Assembly: GCA_030149245.1 (NCBI GenBank) | Contig: JASBRX010000015.1 | Location: 1 to 64,000 of the forward strand | Direction: 5' to 3' | Source: Sphingomonas bacterium | GTDB lineage: Bacteria > Pseudomonadota > Alphaproteobacteria > Sphingomonadales > Sphingomonadaceae | DNA length: 64,000 nt | Shown: piece after piece, positions 1 to 8,746 of the stretch | Layout: the number at the start of each line of letters is the position of its first letter | Numbering within the stretch: position 1 is the first letter of the stretch | Program-made: the position numbers and the translations under genes | The notes under the pieces: model-generated | Told to the model about the DNA's origin: nothing | Databases searched by the model: none | The model's input: the letters and a program-made list of their open reading frames with translations, nothing else

Positions 1-174
<174 letters not shown>

Positions 175-192
175 TCAGAACGACCTTCATGG

Positions 193-224
193 CCCCGCCC
201 GGCACGTCCGGGCGGGGTCCTTCT
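193..224 (+). terminator. Rho-independent terminator after hppA
   Basis: A perfect 10-bp GC stem (CCCCGCCCGG at 193-202 with CCGGGCGGGG at 208-217) closes a 5-nt loop and is followed by a T-rich run (218-224). It ends hppA transcription just before the convergent gene that stops at 227. Confidence 0.85.
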
Positions 225-226
225 TT

Positions 227-1069
227 TCAGGGCCAGCGGTACTCGGCCACCACCGGAAAATGATCCGATGGAAACCGCCCGCCCCGCCCGAAATCGACCG
301 TCTCGACCGCCACCGGCGTCAGCCCCCGGGCCAAGATCCAGTCGATCCGCTTCCCCGGCGTTCCGCTAAAGCCATGGAACGTCCCCTCCGGCCCCTTCCG
401 CTCCGGCGCCGCAACCCAGGCATCGACCAGACCGGCACTGAGAATGCGATGGGCCTCGCTCTCCGGCCCGGTGTTGAAGTCCCCGGTCAGCACCACCATT
501 TCCCCAGCAGGCCGCTTGGCAACCCACTCCGCAATCGCCGCCGCACATTTGCTGCGCGCCGCCTCGTCCTCGGCGCGATACGGGAAATGCGTGTTGATCA
601 GCCAGAACCGCTGGCCCGCCACCGTCTCGAATAGCCCCCAGGTCGCCATCCGCGGATAGGGATGTCCCCAGCTGATGCTCCCCGGCACTGAGGGCGTATC
701 CGACAGCCAGAAATTGCCGAGACCGATCACCTTCATCCGGTCGCGGCGAAAGAACACCCCCATATGCTCATCGCCCCGCCCACCGCGCCGGTCGATCCCG
801 AACCAGCTGAATTGCGGCAGCCGCTCGACGACATAGTCGCCCTGAATCTTCCACAATTCCTGGGTGCCGATGATGTCCGGGTCGGCGCGGCGAAGCGTCT
901 CGACGAACAGGTCACGCCGCGCCTCCCACCGGTTCGGTCCGTCAGAGTCGAGCGGCAGGCGCACGTTAAAGCTCATCACCCGCAAGCCGGTGCGCGGCTT
1001 GGCGGCCCGCGCCAGGCCCGGCGCAAACCCCATCGCCGCCGCAGCGACCACCACTCCGCGCCGATCCAT
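227..1069 (-). CDS. Exported endonuclease/exonuclease/phosphatase (EEP) family protein
   Basis: A 280-residue member of the EEP fold (PF03372), metal-dependent phosphodiesterases that include DNase I, sphingomyelinases and inositol phosphatases. Visible motifs are MSFNVR near the start, the metal-binding Glu in IIGTQEL, NTHFPY, LTGDFNTGP, and the closing catalytic SDHFPVVAEY. The start at 1069 is chosen because it has a GGAG ribosome site and opens directly into a signal-like segment with two arginines (MDRRGVVVAAAAMGFA, possibly Tat) before an Ala-x-Ala cleavage region. It is divergent from the LacI gene at 1136, with only 66 bp between, so the two probably share a control region. The substrate is unknown. 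Given the LacI and TonB-receptor neighbours, a role in degrading an imported compound is inference. Confidence 0.85.
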   Translation of the reverse strand: MDRRGVVVAAAAMGFAPGLARAAKPRTGLRVMSFNVRLPLDSDGPNRWEARRDLFVETLRRADPDIIGTQELWKIQGDYVVERLPQFSWFGIDRRGGRGDEHMGVFFRRDRMKVIGLGNFWLSDTPSVPGSISWGHPYPRMATWGLFETVAGQRFWLINTHFPYRAEDEAARSKCAAAIAEWVAKRPAGEMVVLTGDFNTGPESEAHRILSAGLVDAWVAAPERKGPEGTFHGFSGTPGKRIDWILARGLTPVAVETVDFGRGGRFPSDHFPVVAEYRWP

Positions 1070-1135
1070 ACGCACAACTCCACTCTTGCCTGTTGCCAAC
1101 GCTGTCACCTATGCCTGACCCGTCAGGGGAGGCAA

Positions 1136-2146
1136 ATGGCGCGACGGCCCACGATCAAGGAAGTTTCGAAACTCGCGGGCGTGTCGTTCAAGACCGTCTC
1201 GCGCGTGCTGAACAACGAAAAGAACGTCAGCGAGGAAACCCGCCGCCGCGTCGAGCAGGTCGTCGCCGAGCTCAACTTCCGCCCCAGCCTCGCCGCGCGC
1301 ACGCTGGCCGGGCGCAAGTCGTTCCAGGTCGGGCTGCTCTATGACAACCCCAGCCCCTATTATGTCTATCACCTGCTCGCCGGGGCGCAGGAGGGGTGCG
1401 CGGAGCATGGCTATCGCCTGCTGACCCAGCCGGTCGATAGCGCCGCCGCCGGCCTCGTCGCCGATGTCGCGGCGTTGGTCGATGAAACCCATCTCGACGG
1501 GCTGATCCTCTCCCCGCCGGTGACCGAGAACGAAGCCTTGCTCGACGAACTCGACCGGCGCGGCCTGCCCTATGTGCGGATCGAGCCGGGTCTCCGCCGC
1601 GATGTCGGCCGGTCGGTGACCATCGACGACGCCAGCGCCGCGCAGGAAGCGACCGCGCATCTCCTGGCGCACGGTCATCGCGCAATCGCCTTCATCAAGG
1701 GGCCGGACACGCATATTTCGTCGATCGAGCGCCTGAAGGGCTATCGCGCCGCACTCGACGCGCACGGCGTTGCGTTCGACGACGCGCTGGTCGTCGCGGG
1801 CGATTACAGCATCGATTCGGGCCGCCGCGCCGCTCATCTGCTGCTCGACCGCGCAAGCCCGCCGACCGCGTTGTTCGCCGGTAACGATGACATGGCGGCG
1901 GGCGCGCTCGCGGTCGCGCATGAGCGCGGGATCACCGTTCCCGACCAGCTGTCGATCGTCGGGTTCGACGATTCGGACCTCGCCGCCGCCGTGTGGCCCC
2001 CGCTCACCACCGTCCGACAGCCGGTGTACGATCTCGCCCGCAGCGCCGCCGATTTGCTGCTCGACGCGAAGAGCCCGCGCGATCGGATGACGTTCGACAC
2101 GCGCCTGATCGCGCGCGCCAGCACCGGACCCGCGCCCAGACGCTGA
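1136..2146 (+). CDS. LacI-family transcriptional regulator
   Basis: A 336-residue LacI/GalR repressor. The N-terminal helix-turn-helix covers about residues 6-26 (TIKEVSKLAGVSFKTVSRVL), followed by the hinge helix (RPSLAARTLAG) that contacts the operator minor groove, then a periplasmic-binding-protein-like effector domain with the usual FAGNDDMAAGAL and SIVGFDDSDLAA motifs. The ATG at 1136 has an AGGGGAGG ribosome site. An imperfect palindrome (CTGAC-CC-GTCAG, 1115-1126) overlaps this leader and could serve autoregulation. Such regulators in sphingomonads and Caulobacter usually sense sugars and control an adjacent TonB-dependent receptor, here at 2314. The effector is not predictable from sequence alone. 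Confidence 0.95.
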   Translation: MARRPTIKEVSKLAGVSFKTVSRVLNNEKNVSEETRRRVEQVVAELNFRPSLAARTLAGRKSFQVGLLYDNPSPYYVYHLLAGAQEGCAEHGYRLLTQPVDSAAAGLVADVAALVDETHLDGLILSPPVTENEALLDELDRRGLPYVRIEPGLRRDVGRSVTIDDASAAQEATAHLLAHGHRAIAFIKGPDTHISSIERLKGYRAALDAHGVAFDDALVVAGDYSIDSGRRAAHLLLDRASPPTALFAGNDDMAAGALAVAHERGITVPDQLSIVGFDDSDLAAAVWPPLTTVRQPVYDLARSAADLLLDAKSPRDRMTFDTRLIARASTGPAPRR

Positions 2147-2203
2147 GCCAAGTTGTCCGACATCTTTGTTGACTCCCGAATCAGTTTGTAGGACAACCTG
2201 CGT

Positions 2204-2215
2204 GACACCGGTGTC
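2204..2215. promoter_or_regulatory. Palindromic operator candidate for the LacI regulator
   Basis: GACACCGGTGTC is a perfect 12-bp palindrome with the central CG step typical of LacI-family operators. It lies 57 bp after the regulator and 98 bp before the receptor gene, about 30 bp downstream of a TTGACT hexamer (2169-2174) that could be the -35 element. Binding here would block receptor transcription. The assignment to this regulator is inferred from position. Confidence 0.55.
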
Positions 2216-2313
2216 TTAAGCCGGGTCATTTGGTGCATGGCGCAGGAGAGGGCGTTAACGGGTGAGAGCGCACCCGACCCTGTCCGTTTCATGCGAAATG
2301 GGAGGGGACTATC

Positions 2314-4917
2314 ATGAAGTTTCGCGCATCGATCACCTGCGGCATTGCCGCCAGCGCGCTCGCCGCAGCGCTCGTCAGCACGCCCGCGTTGGCCCAGGAC
2401 GCCGCCCCGGCCGCTGAGGCTGACGACAAGGACGAAATCGTCGTGACCGGCATCCGCGCGTCGCTGGAACGCGCGGCCGATATCAAGCGTGAGGCGGACC
2501 AGGTCCTTGACGTCATCACCGCCGAAGACGTCGGCAAGCTGCCCGACGCAAATGTCGCCGAGGCGCTGCAACGTGTGACCGGCGTCCAGATCACCCGCGT
2601 GTTCGGGGAGGGCCAGTCGGTGTCGGTGCGCGGTCTGCAACAGGTCCGCGTCGAGGTCGACGGTCGCACCCTGCTCGGCTGGTCGGCGCGCCTGTCGCCG
2701 CCGGAAAATGATCAGCTTGGCCGGTCGTCGGGCCTCGACTCGGTGCCCTCCAGCCTGTTCGGCCGGCTCGAAGTGCGCAAATCCCCGCTCGCCAGCCAGG
2801 CGGAAGGCGGACTTGGCGGCACGGTCAACCTCGTCACGCCCAAGCCGCTCGACTTCCGCGACACCACCATCTCGCTGCGCGCGACCGGGGTCTATTCGGA
2901 GAATAGCGAGACGTTCGAACCGGTGCTGACCGGCTTTGCCACGACCAAGTTTGCCGATGGCAAGATCGGCGTGATGCTGGCGGCGGAGTATCAGAAGCGC
3001 ACCACCACCACCCAAGCGTTCGAGCGCAACAATTTTCTCAACCGCACCTACACCGGCACCGGTGCCGGCGTGGTCCCGACCCCGGTGCTGCTGCAATATG
3101 AGAATTTCGTGGTCGATCGATCGCGCATCGGCCTCAACGGCGCGGTGCAGGTCGAGGTGACGCCCGAATTCGTCGTGACCGCCGATGCGCTGTTCTCGCG
3201 CCTCACCACCGGCCGCCATCAGGATTTCTTCGCCTTCCGCCTGCCCACCGGCAGCAACCCGGTCAGCAACCGCGTCGTCGAAAATGGCGTGGTCGTCGCC
3301 GGCAACGCCAATGGCACCGTCACCACGGCGGGCCAGATCCGCAACGAGCCGACCGAAAGCTATCTCTACGGCCTTAACGGCAAATATGAGAGCGGCGGGC
3401 TGACGATCGAGGCCGATGCCTATTACAGCAAGGGCACGATCGACCAGACGATCCAGATCATCACGCTTCAGGGTACCGCAGCTGTTCCCGGCGCGTTCGA
3501 TTTCCGCAACACCACGATCCCCAGCCTGAACCTCGGCACCTGGGATCCGACCGCCTATTCGTCCTACAATCCTGCCAGCAACGGGGTGCGCAGCAACCGC
3601 CTGCTCGGCCTGCTTGAGGAATGGACCGGCAAGCTCGACCTGTCCTATGAATTCGACAGCGGCTTCACGCTGTCGGCGGGCGTGCGCTACACCGATCTCC
3701 ACGCGCGATCGAACGCGTATCGCAGCCAGGTCACCCCGACCCGCGCAGAAATCGAACCCTATCTGCGTCAGGTCACCTTGGGGTCGTTCCTGCCCGACAT
3801 TCCGGGCAGCTTCCCGCGCGCGTTCCTCAGCACCGCACCGACCTTCGACTATGTCTTCACCCGCGCCCAGGCGGCGCAGCCCAACCCCAATCCCAACGAC
3901 CGCTCGACGCTGCTGCCCAACTCGCAGCGCGACTATGACTTCAGCGAAAAGACGCTGGCGGGTTATGTGATGGTGGGGTTCAAGGGCGATCTGGGCAGCA
4001 TCCCCTTCTCCGCCAATGCCGGTGTGCGCATCGCGCGGACCAACCTGTCGGTCGATACCTTCCTCAATGTCGGCACCACCAGCACGCTGGTGACCGACGA
4101 GAATGACTATACCAACGTCCTGCCCAGCGCGAATATCGTGTTCAACGTCACCGACAATTTCCTGGTCCGTCTGTCGGGGTCACAGACGATGCAGCGCGCG
4201 TCGATCGCCGATCTTGCCCCGTCAACCTTCTTCAACGCGACCAATTTGTCGGTGACCGGCGGCAACGCCGCACTCGAACCGCCCGTCTCGACTCAGGCGG
4301 ACATCAGCTTCGAATATTATACCGGCAAGAGCTCGCTGATCTCGGGCGCGTTCTTCTACAAGGACGTGAAGGACTTCATCGCCAGCTTCGTCACCACCGG
4401 CATCGACACCAATCTCGATCCCGCCGGGCGCGAGCTGACCTTCTCCCGCCCCGAAAACCTCGCCAGCGCGAAGATCAAGGGGTTCGAGATCGGCGTACAG
4501 CAATTCTTCGACTTCCTCCCCGCACCGCTCGACGGGCTCGGCATCATCGCCAACTACACCTTCTCGGACTCGGAGGATAATGCCGGCTTCCCGCTGGTTG
4601 CGGTGTCGAAGCACAGCTACAACCTCGTCGGCCTGTACGAGAAGGGTCCGTTCTCGGCGCGCATCGCGTATAATTATCGCGATGAGGCGGTGTTCGAATT
4701 CTCCGAAGGGCGCCCCAGCTTCGTCGGCCCCCGCTCACAGCTGGACGCGCAGATCGGCATCGATCTGGCCAAGGGGGTCGCGCTGTCGCTCCAGGCGCAG
4801 AATCTGATCCCGGAGGACTCGGCGACGAGCGAATATAGCGCCGCCGGACCGATCGCGCTCAACAGCTATGCGCTGTCCGAACGGCGCTTCTCGATCGGCG
4901 TACGCGCGAAGTTTTAA
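2314..4917 (+). CDS. TonB-dependent outer-membrane receptor
   Basis: An 867-residue outer-membrane active transporter. A signal peptide ends around residue 27 (STPALA then Q). A TonB-box-like segment (DEIVVTGIR, about residues 40-48) is followed by the plug domain (DVGKLPDANVAEALQRVTGV, then VSVRGL, EVRKSPLASQAEGGLGGTV) to about residue 175. The rest is a 22-strand barrel ending in Phe (FSIGVRAKF), as expected for BAM insertion. The plug pattern matches the Xanthomonas/Caulobacter TonB receptor subfamily. A GGAGGGG ribosome site precedes the ATG. It probably depends on the TonB-ExbB-ExbD system at 48.9-51.4 kb and is probably controlled by the LacI protein upstream. The ligand is likely a carbohydrate-type compound (inference from LacI linkage). 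Confidence 0.95.
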   Translation: MKFRASITCGIAASALAAALVSTPALAQDAAPAAEADDKDEIVVTGIRASLERAADIKREADQVLDVITAEDVGKLPDANVAEALQRVTGVQITRVFGEGQSVSVRGLQQVRVEVDGRTLLGWSARLSPPENDQLGRSSGLDSVPSSLFGRLEVRKSPLASQAEGGLGGTVNLVTPKPLDFRDTTISLRATGVYSENSETFEPVLTGFATTKFADGKIGVMLAAEYQKRTTTTQAFERNNFLNRTYTGTGAGVVPTPVLLQYENFVVDRSRIGLNGAVQVEVTPEFVVTADALFSRLTTGRHQDFFAFRLPTGSNPVSNRVVENGVVVAGNANGTVTTAGQIRNEPTESYLYGLNGKYESGGLTIEADAYYSKGTIDQTIQIITLQGTAAVPGAFDFRNTTIPSLNLGTWDPTAYSSYNPASNGVRSNRLLGLLEEWTGKLDLSYEFDSGFTLSAGVRYTDLHARSNAYRSQVTPTRAEIEPYLRQVTLGSFLPDIPGSFPRAFLSTAPTFDYVFTRAQAAQPNPNPNDRSTLLPNSQRDYDFSEKTLAGYVMVGFKGDLGSIPFSANAGVRIARTNLSVDTFLNVGTTSTLVTDENDYTNVLPSANIVFNVTDNFLVRLSGSQTMQRASIADLAPSTFFNATNLSVTGGNAALEPPVSTQADISFEYYTGKSSLISGAFFYKDVKDFIASFVTTGIDTNLDPAGRELTFSRPENLASAKIKGFEIGVQQFFDFLPAPLDGLGIIANYTFSDSEDNAGFPLVAVSKHSYNLVGLYEKGPFSARIAYNYRDEAVFEFSEGRPSFVGPRSQLDAQIGIDLAKGVALSLQAQNLIPEDSATSEYSAAGPIALNSYALSERRFSIGVRAKF

Positions 4918-5615
4918 GCCTCGACCCGGTCGGCGCTCCCGCCGGGGAGCGCCGACCGTAGCCGCAGCAACGCGTCCGCAATCCACCGCCCCGGCTGGCG
5001 CAGCGGCCGCCGCACGCGGACGCGCAGCACGACGCGTGTGTCGCCGCTGTCGTTCCACGCTTCGTGGTCATAGGTGTCGTCGAACACCACAGTCTCGCCC
5101 TCGGCCCAGCGGACCATGCGGTCGCCGACGCGCATCCGCGCATCGCCATCGCGCGGGACGATCAGGCCGAGGTGACAGGTCAGCAACCCCCGCGTTGGTC
5201 CACGCCGCACGGGCACATGCGCACCGGGCGGCAGGATCGAAAAGCCGGCACTATCCAGCCCGGGAATCGCCGCTAACGTCGCCGTCGTCGCGGGGCAGCG
5301 CGCCGCATTTGCCGCATCATGACCGCCCCTGCGCCACAGGGTGAAGCGGCCTTCCGCGCCAGCCTGATCTTCGGCGAGTGCCGCCACCCGCGCCTCGTCG
5401 CGGATCGCGCGCCACTGGTCGCGCAGTCCCCCGGTCCAGCCAAAGGCGCGCACATCCAGCACCGGCGCAACCGGCACCAGCGAACAGCCCGCAAGGACGC
5501 GATCGGCAATTTCGGTCAGGCCGTCACGGCGGGGGCGCGGCATCGCGGCCAGCGGCGCGGCGACAGGCAGCGCCACCGGCGCGCCCTCGCTTCGAACAAT
5601 CGACCGCTGATACAC
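4914..5615 (-). CDS. Aspartyl/asparaginyl beta-hydroxylase-domain protein
   Basis: A 233-residue protein whose C-terminal half fits the Asp/Asn beta-hydroxylase fold (cupin-like Fe(II)/2-oxoglutarate oxygenases). HVPVRRGPTRGLLTCHLGL carries a first metal-ligand candidate (His), then a VGDRMVRWAEGETVVFDDT strand, then the second His in YDHEAWNDSGDTRVVLRV with the Arg that would bind 2-oxoglutarate. The stop shares the TTAA tetranucleotide with the stop of the convergent TonB receptor (4914-4917), leaving no room for a terminator. The reading frame opens with GTG at 5615; the ribosome site is weak, so an internal start is possible. The N-terminal 80 residues are unassigned. The substrate is unknown. 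Linkage to TonB receptors recurs in sphingomonads. Confidence 0.78.
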   Translation of the reverse strand: MYQRSIVRSEGAPVALPVAAPLAAMPRPRRDGLTEIADRVLAGCSLVPVAPVLDVRAFGWTGGLRDQWRAIRDEARVAALAEDQAGAEGRFTLWRRGGHDAANAARCPATTATLAAIPGLDSAGFSILPPGAHVPVRRGPTRGLLTCHLGLIVPRDGDARMRVGDRMVRWAEGETVVFDDTYDHEAWNDSGDTRVVLRVRVRRPLRQPGRWIADALLRLRSALPGGSADRVEA

Positions 5616-5784
5616 GTAACGCCCCGCCCTGCTGTCCGTCGACGATCTGGCCGTCGCGGCTTCGGCGTGTGCCTAGGGCGAGTCTGGGTCCAAAACATGG
5701 CCGAACCCGCGCCAAAGTGGCACGCGGCAAAGCGTGTGCACGGCGTCTGGCATGCCGCCGCCATCCAAGCTAAGCTTACCCGCG

Positions 5785-8694
5785 ATGGCATTGTTCTCGC
5801 GCGTAAGGCCGCTCGCCCTTCCCCTCCTGCTGATCGCCGCAGCGCTGCCCGCGCTGGGCCAGTCCAGCGCCCCAGCGGCCCGGACCACTCCAGCGCCCGC
5901 GCCGGTCACAGTCGACAAGACGCCCTGGCTCTACAAGGGCAGCGACATTGCGCACGACCCCGAATGGCGGTTCGGCACCCTGCCCAACGGCTTGCGCTAT
6001 GCGGTGCGCAAGAATGGCGTGCCCCCCGGCCAGGTCGCGGTGCGGCTGCACATTGCGGTCGGCTCGCTGATGGAACAGGACAGCGAAAAGGGCTTCGCGC
6101 ACCTGCTCGAACATCTCTCCTTCCGCGGCTCGTCCAAGATCCCCGACGGCGAATCAAAGCGGGTGTGGCAGCGGCTCGGCGTCACCTTCGGCTCCGACAG
6201 CAACGCCAGCACCACGCCGATCTCGACCACCTACAAGCTTGATCTGCCCAATGCGACCGAGGCGAGCCTCGACCAGTCGATGATGATCCTCGCCGACATG
6301 ATGGCGGCGCCGAACATTACCACCGAATCGCTGACGCTGGAACGCCCGGTGGTGCTGGCCGAGCAGCGCGAGGCGCTGGGGCCGGCGGAGCGGTTTGAAG
6401 AAGCGCAACGCCGCCTGCTCTTCGCGGGCCAGCGCTTCGCCGACCGCCCGGTGATCGGCACGGTCGAGACCCTGACCGGTGCCACCGCCGATTCGGTCCG
6501 CGCCTTTCACCAGCGCTGGTACCGCCCCGAACGCGCCACATTGGTGATCGTCGGCGACCTCGACCCCGCGTTGTTCGAGGCACAGATCGCCAAGCATTTC
6601 GCGGCATGGAAGGGCATTGGCCCCAATCCCGCAACCCCCGATTTCGGCCAGCCGAGCGACGCGCATCCCAAAAGCGCCGCTTTGGTCGAGCCGACCCTGC
6701 CCCCTGTCGTCGTGCTGGCCACGCTGCGCCCCTGGACGGTGTTTGAAGATACGGTGAAGTTCAACCAGGAACGCTGGGTGGATTTCGTTGCCGTGCGCAT
6801 CATCAACCGCCGCCTCGAACGCCGCGCGCGCGCCGGATCGAGCTATCTTCAGGCTGGCGCCGACCTGTCCGATGCGGTGCGCTCGGCCAATCTCACCACC
6901 ATTCAGGTGATCCCGATCGGCGAAGATTGGGAAGCAGCGCTCAAGGAAGTGCGCGGCGTCGTCGCCGACGCGCTCGCCACCGCCCCAACCCAGGCTGAAA
7001 TCGATCGCGAGGTGAATGAAATCGCCTCGAAAATGCGCAACGAGATCGACACCGCGCGCGTGACCGCTGGATCGATCCGCGCCGACACCCTGATCGCTGC
7101 AGTCGACATCAACGAGGTGACGACCAGCGAAGAGGCCAGCCTCGGAATCTTTCAGGGCGCGATCGATCAGAAGATGTTCACGCCCGACCGCGTCCTCGCC
7201 TCGACCCAGCGGGTGCTGCAGGGGGTCGCGACGCGCGCGATCATCAACACCCGCACCCCCGATCCGAATATCCAGGCCAAGCTGGCGGCCGCGCTGCAGG
7301 CCGATGTCACGGGTCTTGCCGGAACACGCGCCGCACTCGGCAATGTCAGCTTCGCGTCCCTGCCACCGCTCGGCACCCCTGGCACGGTCGCGTCGCGATC
7401 GATCGCGGTCGCGGATCCGAAGATCGAACAGGTCCGCTATTCGAACGGCGTCACCGCCCTATTCTACCAGAATCCGGGCGAAGTCGGGCGCGCCTATGTC
7501 TCGGTCCGGTTCGGTCGGGGCATGCAGGCGCTGCCGTCCAACCGCCAGACCCCGGCCTGGGCCGCCAACCTTGCCTTGCTGGAAAGCGGGATCGGCAAAT
7601 TGGGGCAGGAGGAAATCGATCAGATCACCGGTGACCGGCGCATCTCGATGCAGTTCGGCGTAGGTGATGACGCCTTCGTCATCGCCGGCCAGACTTCCCC
7701 CGCCGACCTCGCCGACCAGCTCCGCCTGATTGCGACCAAGCTGGAGGTGCCGGGCTGGGATCCCAAGCCGATCGCTCGGGCGCGCGCGCTTGCCATCGCC
7801 GGCAATGCGGCGCGGCGGGCGTCGCCCGATGCGGTGATCGCCGACAGTCTCGAAACATTGCTCCACGCCGGCGATCCGCGCTGGCGCACGCCGGAGCTCG
7901 CCGACATCCAGAAGCTGAACGCCAAGGATTTCCGCGCCTTTTGGGAACCTTTGCTCGCCAGCGGGCCGATCGAGGTGCAGGTGTTCGGCGATATCGATGT
8001 CGAAAAGGCGATCGAAGCGGTGCGCAACACCTTCGGCGCGATGAAGCCGCGCCGGGCGTCGCGCATCGTGTCGGCGGCGGTGCGCTTTCCGGCGCATGTC
8101 GCCAGCCCGGTCGTGCTGCGCCATACCGGCGAGCCCGGCCAGGCAGCCGCCGTGATCGCGTGGCAGGCCGGCGGCGGCGCAGCGAACATTGCCGAGGGGC
8201 GCAAGCTTGAAGTGCTGGCGGCGGTGATGCGCGACCGCATCCTCGACCGAATTCGTTCAGCCGAAGGCGTCAGCTATTCGCCCACCGTGATCAGCCAGTG
8301 GCCCGTCGGCCAGCCCGGCGGCGGGCGCGTAATCGCGCTGACGTTGCTGCCGCCCGACAAGACCGACCTGTTCCTGCGGGTCGCACGCGAAATCGCCGCA
8401 GACCTGATCGCCAAACCGATCGAGCTGGACGAACTGCGCCGCGCATTGGTGCCGACGCTGGAGATGGTCTCACGCCGGTCGAGCGGAAATCCGTTCTGGA
8501 TGCAGCAGACCGAAGGCGGCACGCTCGATCCGCGTCGGCTTGCTGCAGTCGACACGCTGGGGCCAGACTATGGCCGCACCGGTCCGACCGAGCTTCAGGC
8601 GCTAGCGGCCAAATATCTGGCGCCCGGTAAGGACTGGTCGATGGTGGTGCTGCCGGAGACAAAGGCAGCGCCTTCGGCAACCGGCGGACGCTGA
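5785..8694 (+). CDS. Exported M16-family zinc metallopeptidase (two-domain)
   Basis: A 969-residue pitrilysin/insulinase-type protein. The start at 5785 puts a signal peptide (MALFSRVRPLALPLLL, cleavage after ALGQ) at the N-terminus; upstream in-frame starts would bury it. The inverted zinc motif HxxEH is seen as HLLEH at about residues 106-110, and the distal Glu lies in the ERPVVLAEQREALG segment. A second M16 repeat starts near residue 540 and lacks HxxEH, as usual for the inactive half. Predicted to be periplasmic or outer-membrane-associated and to degrade peptides. No gene overlaps it. A GC-rich hairpin follows at 8707. Confidence 0.92.
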   Translation: MALFSRVRPLALPLLLIAAALPALGQSSAPAARTTPAPAPVTVDKTPWLYKGSDIAHDPEWRFGTLPNGLRYAVRKNGVPPGQVAVRLHIAVGSLMEQDSEKGFAHLLEHLSFRGSSKIPDGESKRVWQRLGVTFGSDSNASTTPISTTYKLDLPNATEASLDQSMMILADMMAAPNITTESLTLERPVVLAEQREALGPAERFEEAQRRLLFAGQRFADRPVIGTVETLTGATADSVRAFHQRWYRPERATLVIVGDLDPALFEAQIAKHFAAWKGIGPNPATPDFGQPSDAHPKSAALVEPTLPPVVVLATLRPWTVFEDTVKFNQERWVDFVAVRIINRRLERRARAGSSYLQAGADLSDAVRSANLTTIQVIPIGEDWEAALKEVRGVVADALATAPTQAEIDREVNEIASKMRNEIDTARVTAGSIRADTLIAAVDINEVTTSEEASLGIFQGAIDQKMFTPDRVLASTQRVLQGVATRAIINTRTPDPNIQAKLAAALQADVTGLAGTRAALGNVSFASLPPLGTPGTVASRSIAVADPKIEQVRYSNGVTALFYQNPGEVGRAYVSVRFGRGMQALPSNRQTPAWAANLALLESGIGKLGQEEIDQITGDRRISMQFGVGDDAFVIAGQTSPADLADQLRLIATKLEVPGWDPKPIARARALAIAGNAARRASPDAVIADSLETLLHAGDPRWRTPELADIQKLNAKDFRAFWEPLLASGPIEVQVFGDIDVEKAIEAVRNTFGAMKPRRASRIVSAAVRFPAHVASPVVLRHTGEPGQAAAVIAWQAGGGAANIAEGRKLEVLAAVMRDRILDRIRSAEGVSYSPTVISQWPVGQPGGGRVIALTLLPPDKTDLFLRVAREIAADLIAKPIELDELRRALVPTLEMVSRRSSGNPFWMQQTEGGTLDPRRLAAVDTLGPDYGRTGPTELQALAAKYLAPGKDWSMVVLPETKAAPSATGGR

Positions 8695-8706
8695 ACGAAT
8701 GCCATC

Positions 8707-8739
8707 GTCGCCCCGGTCCCGGGTCAGGCCCGGGGCGAC
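8707..8739. terminator. Hairpin between convergent genes, possible bidirectional terminator
   Basis: A perfect 10-bp stem, GTCGCCCCGG (8707-8716) with CCGGGGCGAC (8730-8739), and a 13-nt loop. It lies between the M16 peptidase gene and the convergent acyl-CoA ligase gene. There is no clear T-run on either side. It resembles one half of the paired palindromes found elsewhere in the window, so it may be a solo repeat acting as a terminator. Confidence 0.5.
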
Positions 8740-8746
8740 CTAGGCA

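Noticed and set aside
2152..2197. GTTGTCC (2152-2158) and GGACAAC (2191-2197) inverted pair before the receptor
   Set aside because: Only 7 bp with a 32-bp gap; expected by chance and not centred on a promoter.
1834..3702. Long open frame on the minus strand under the LacI and TonB-receptor genes
   Set aside because: It lies antisense to two clear genes; long antisense frames are common in GC-rich codon-biased DNA. Its translation has no domain and crosses the intergenic palindrome.
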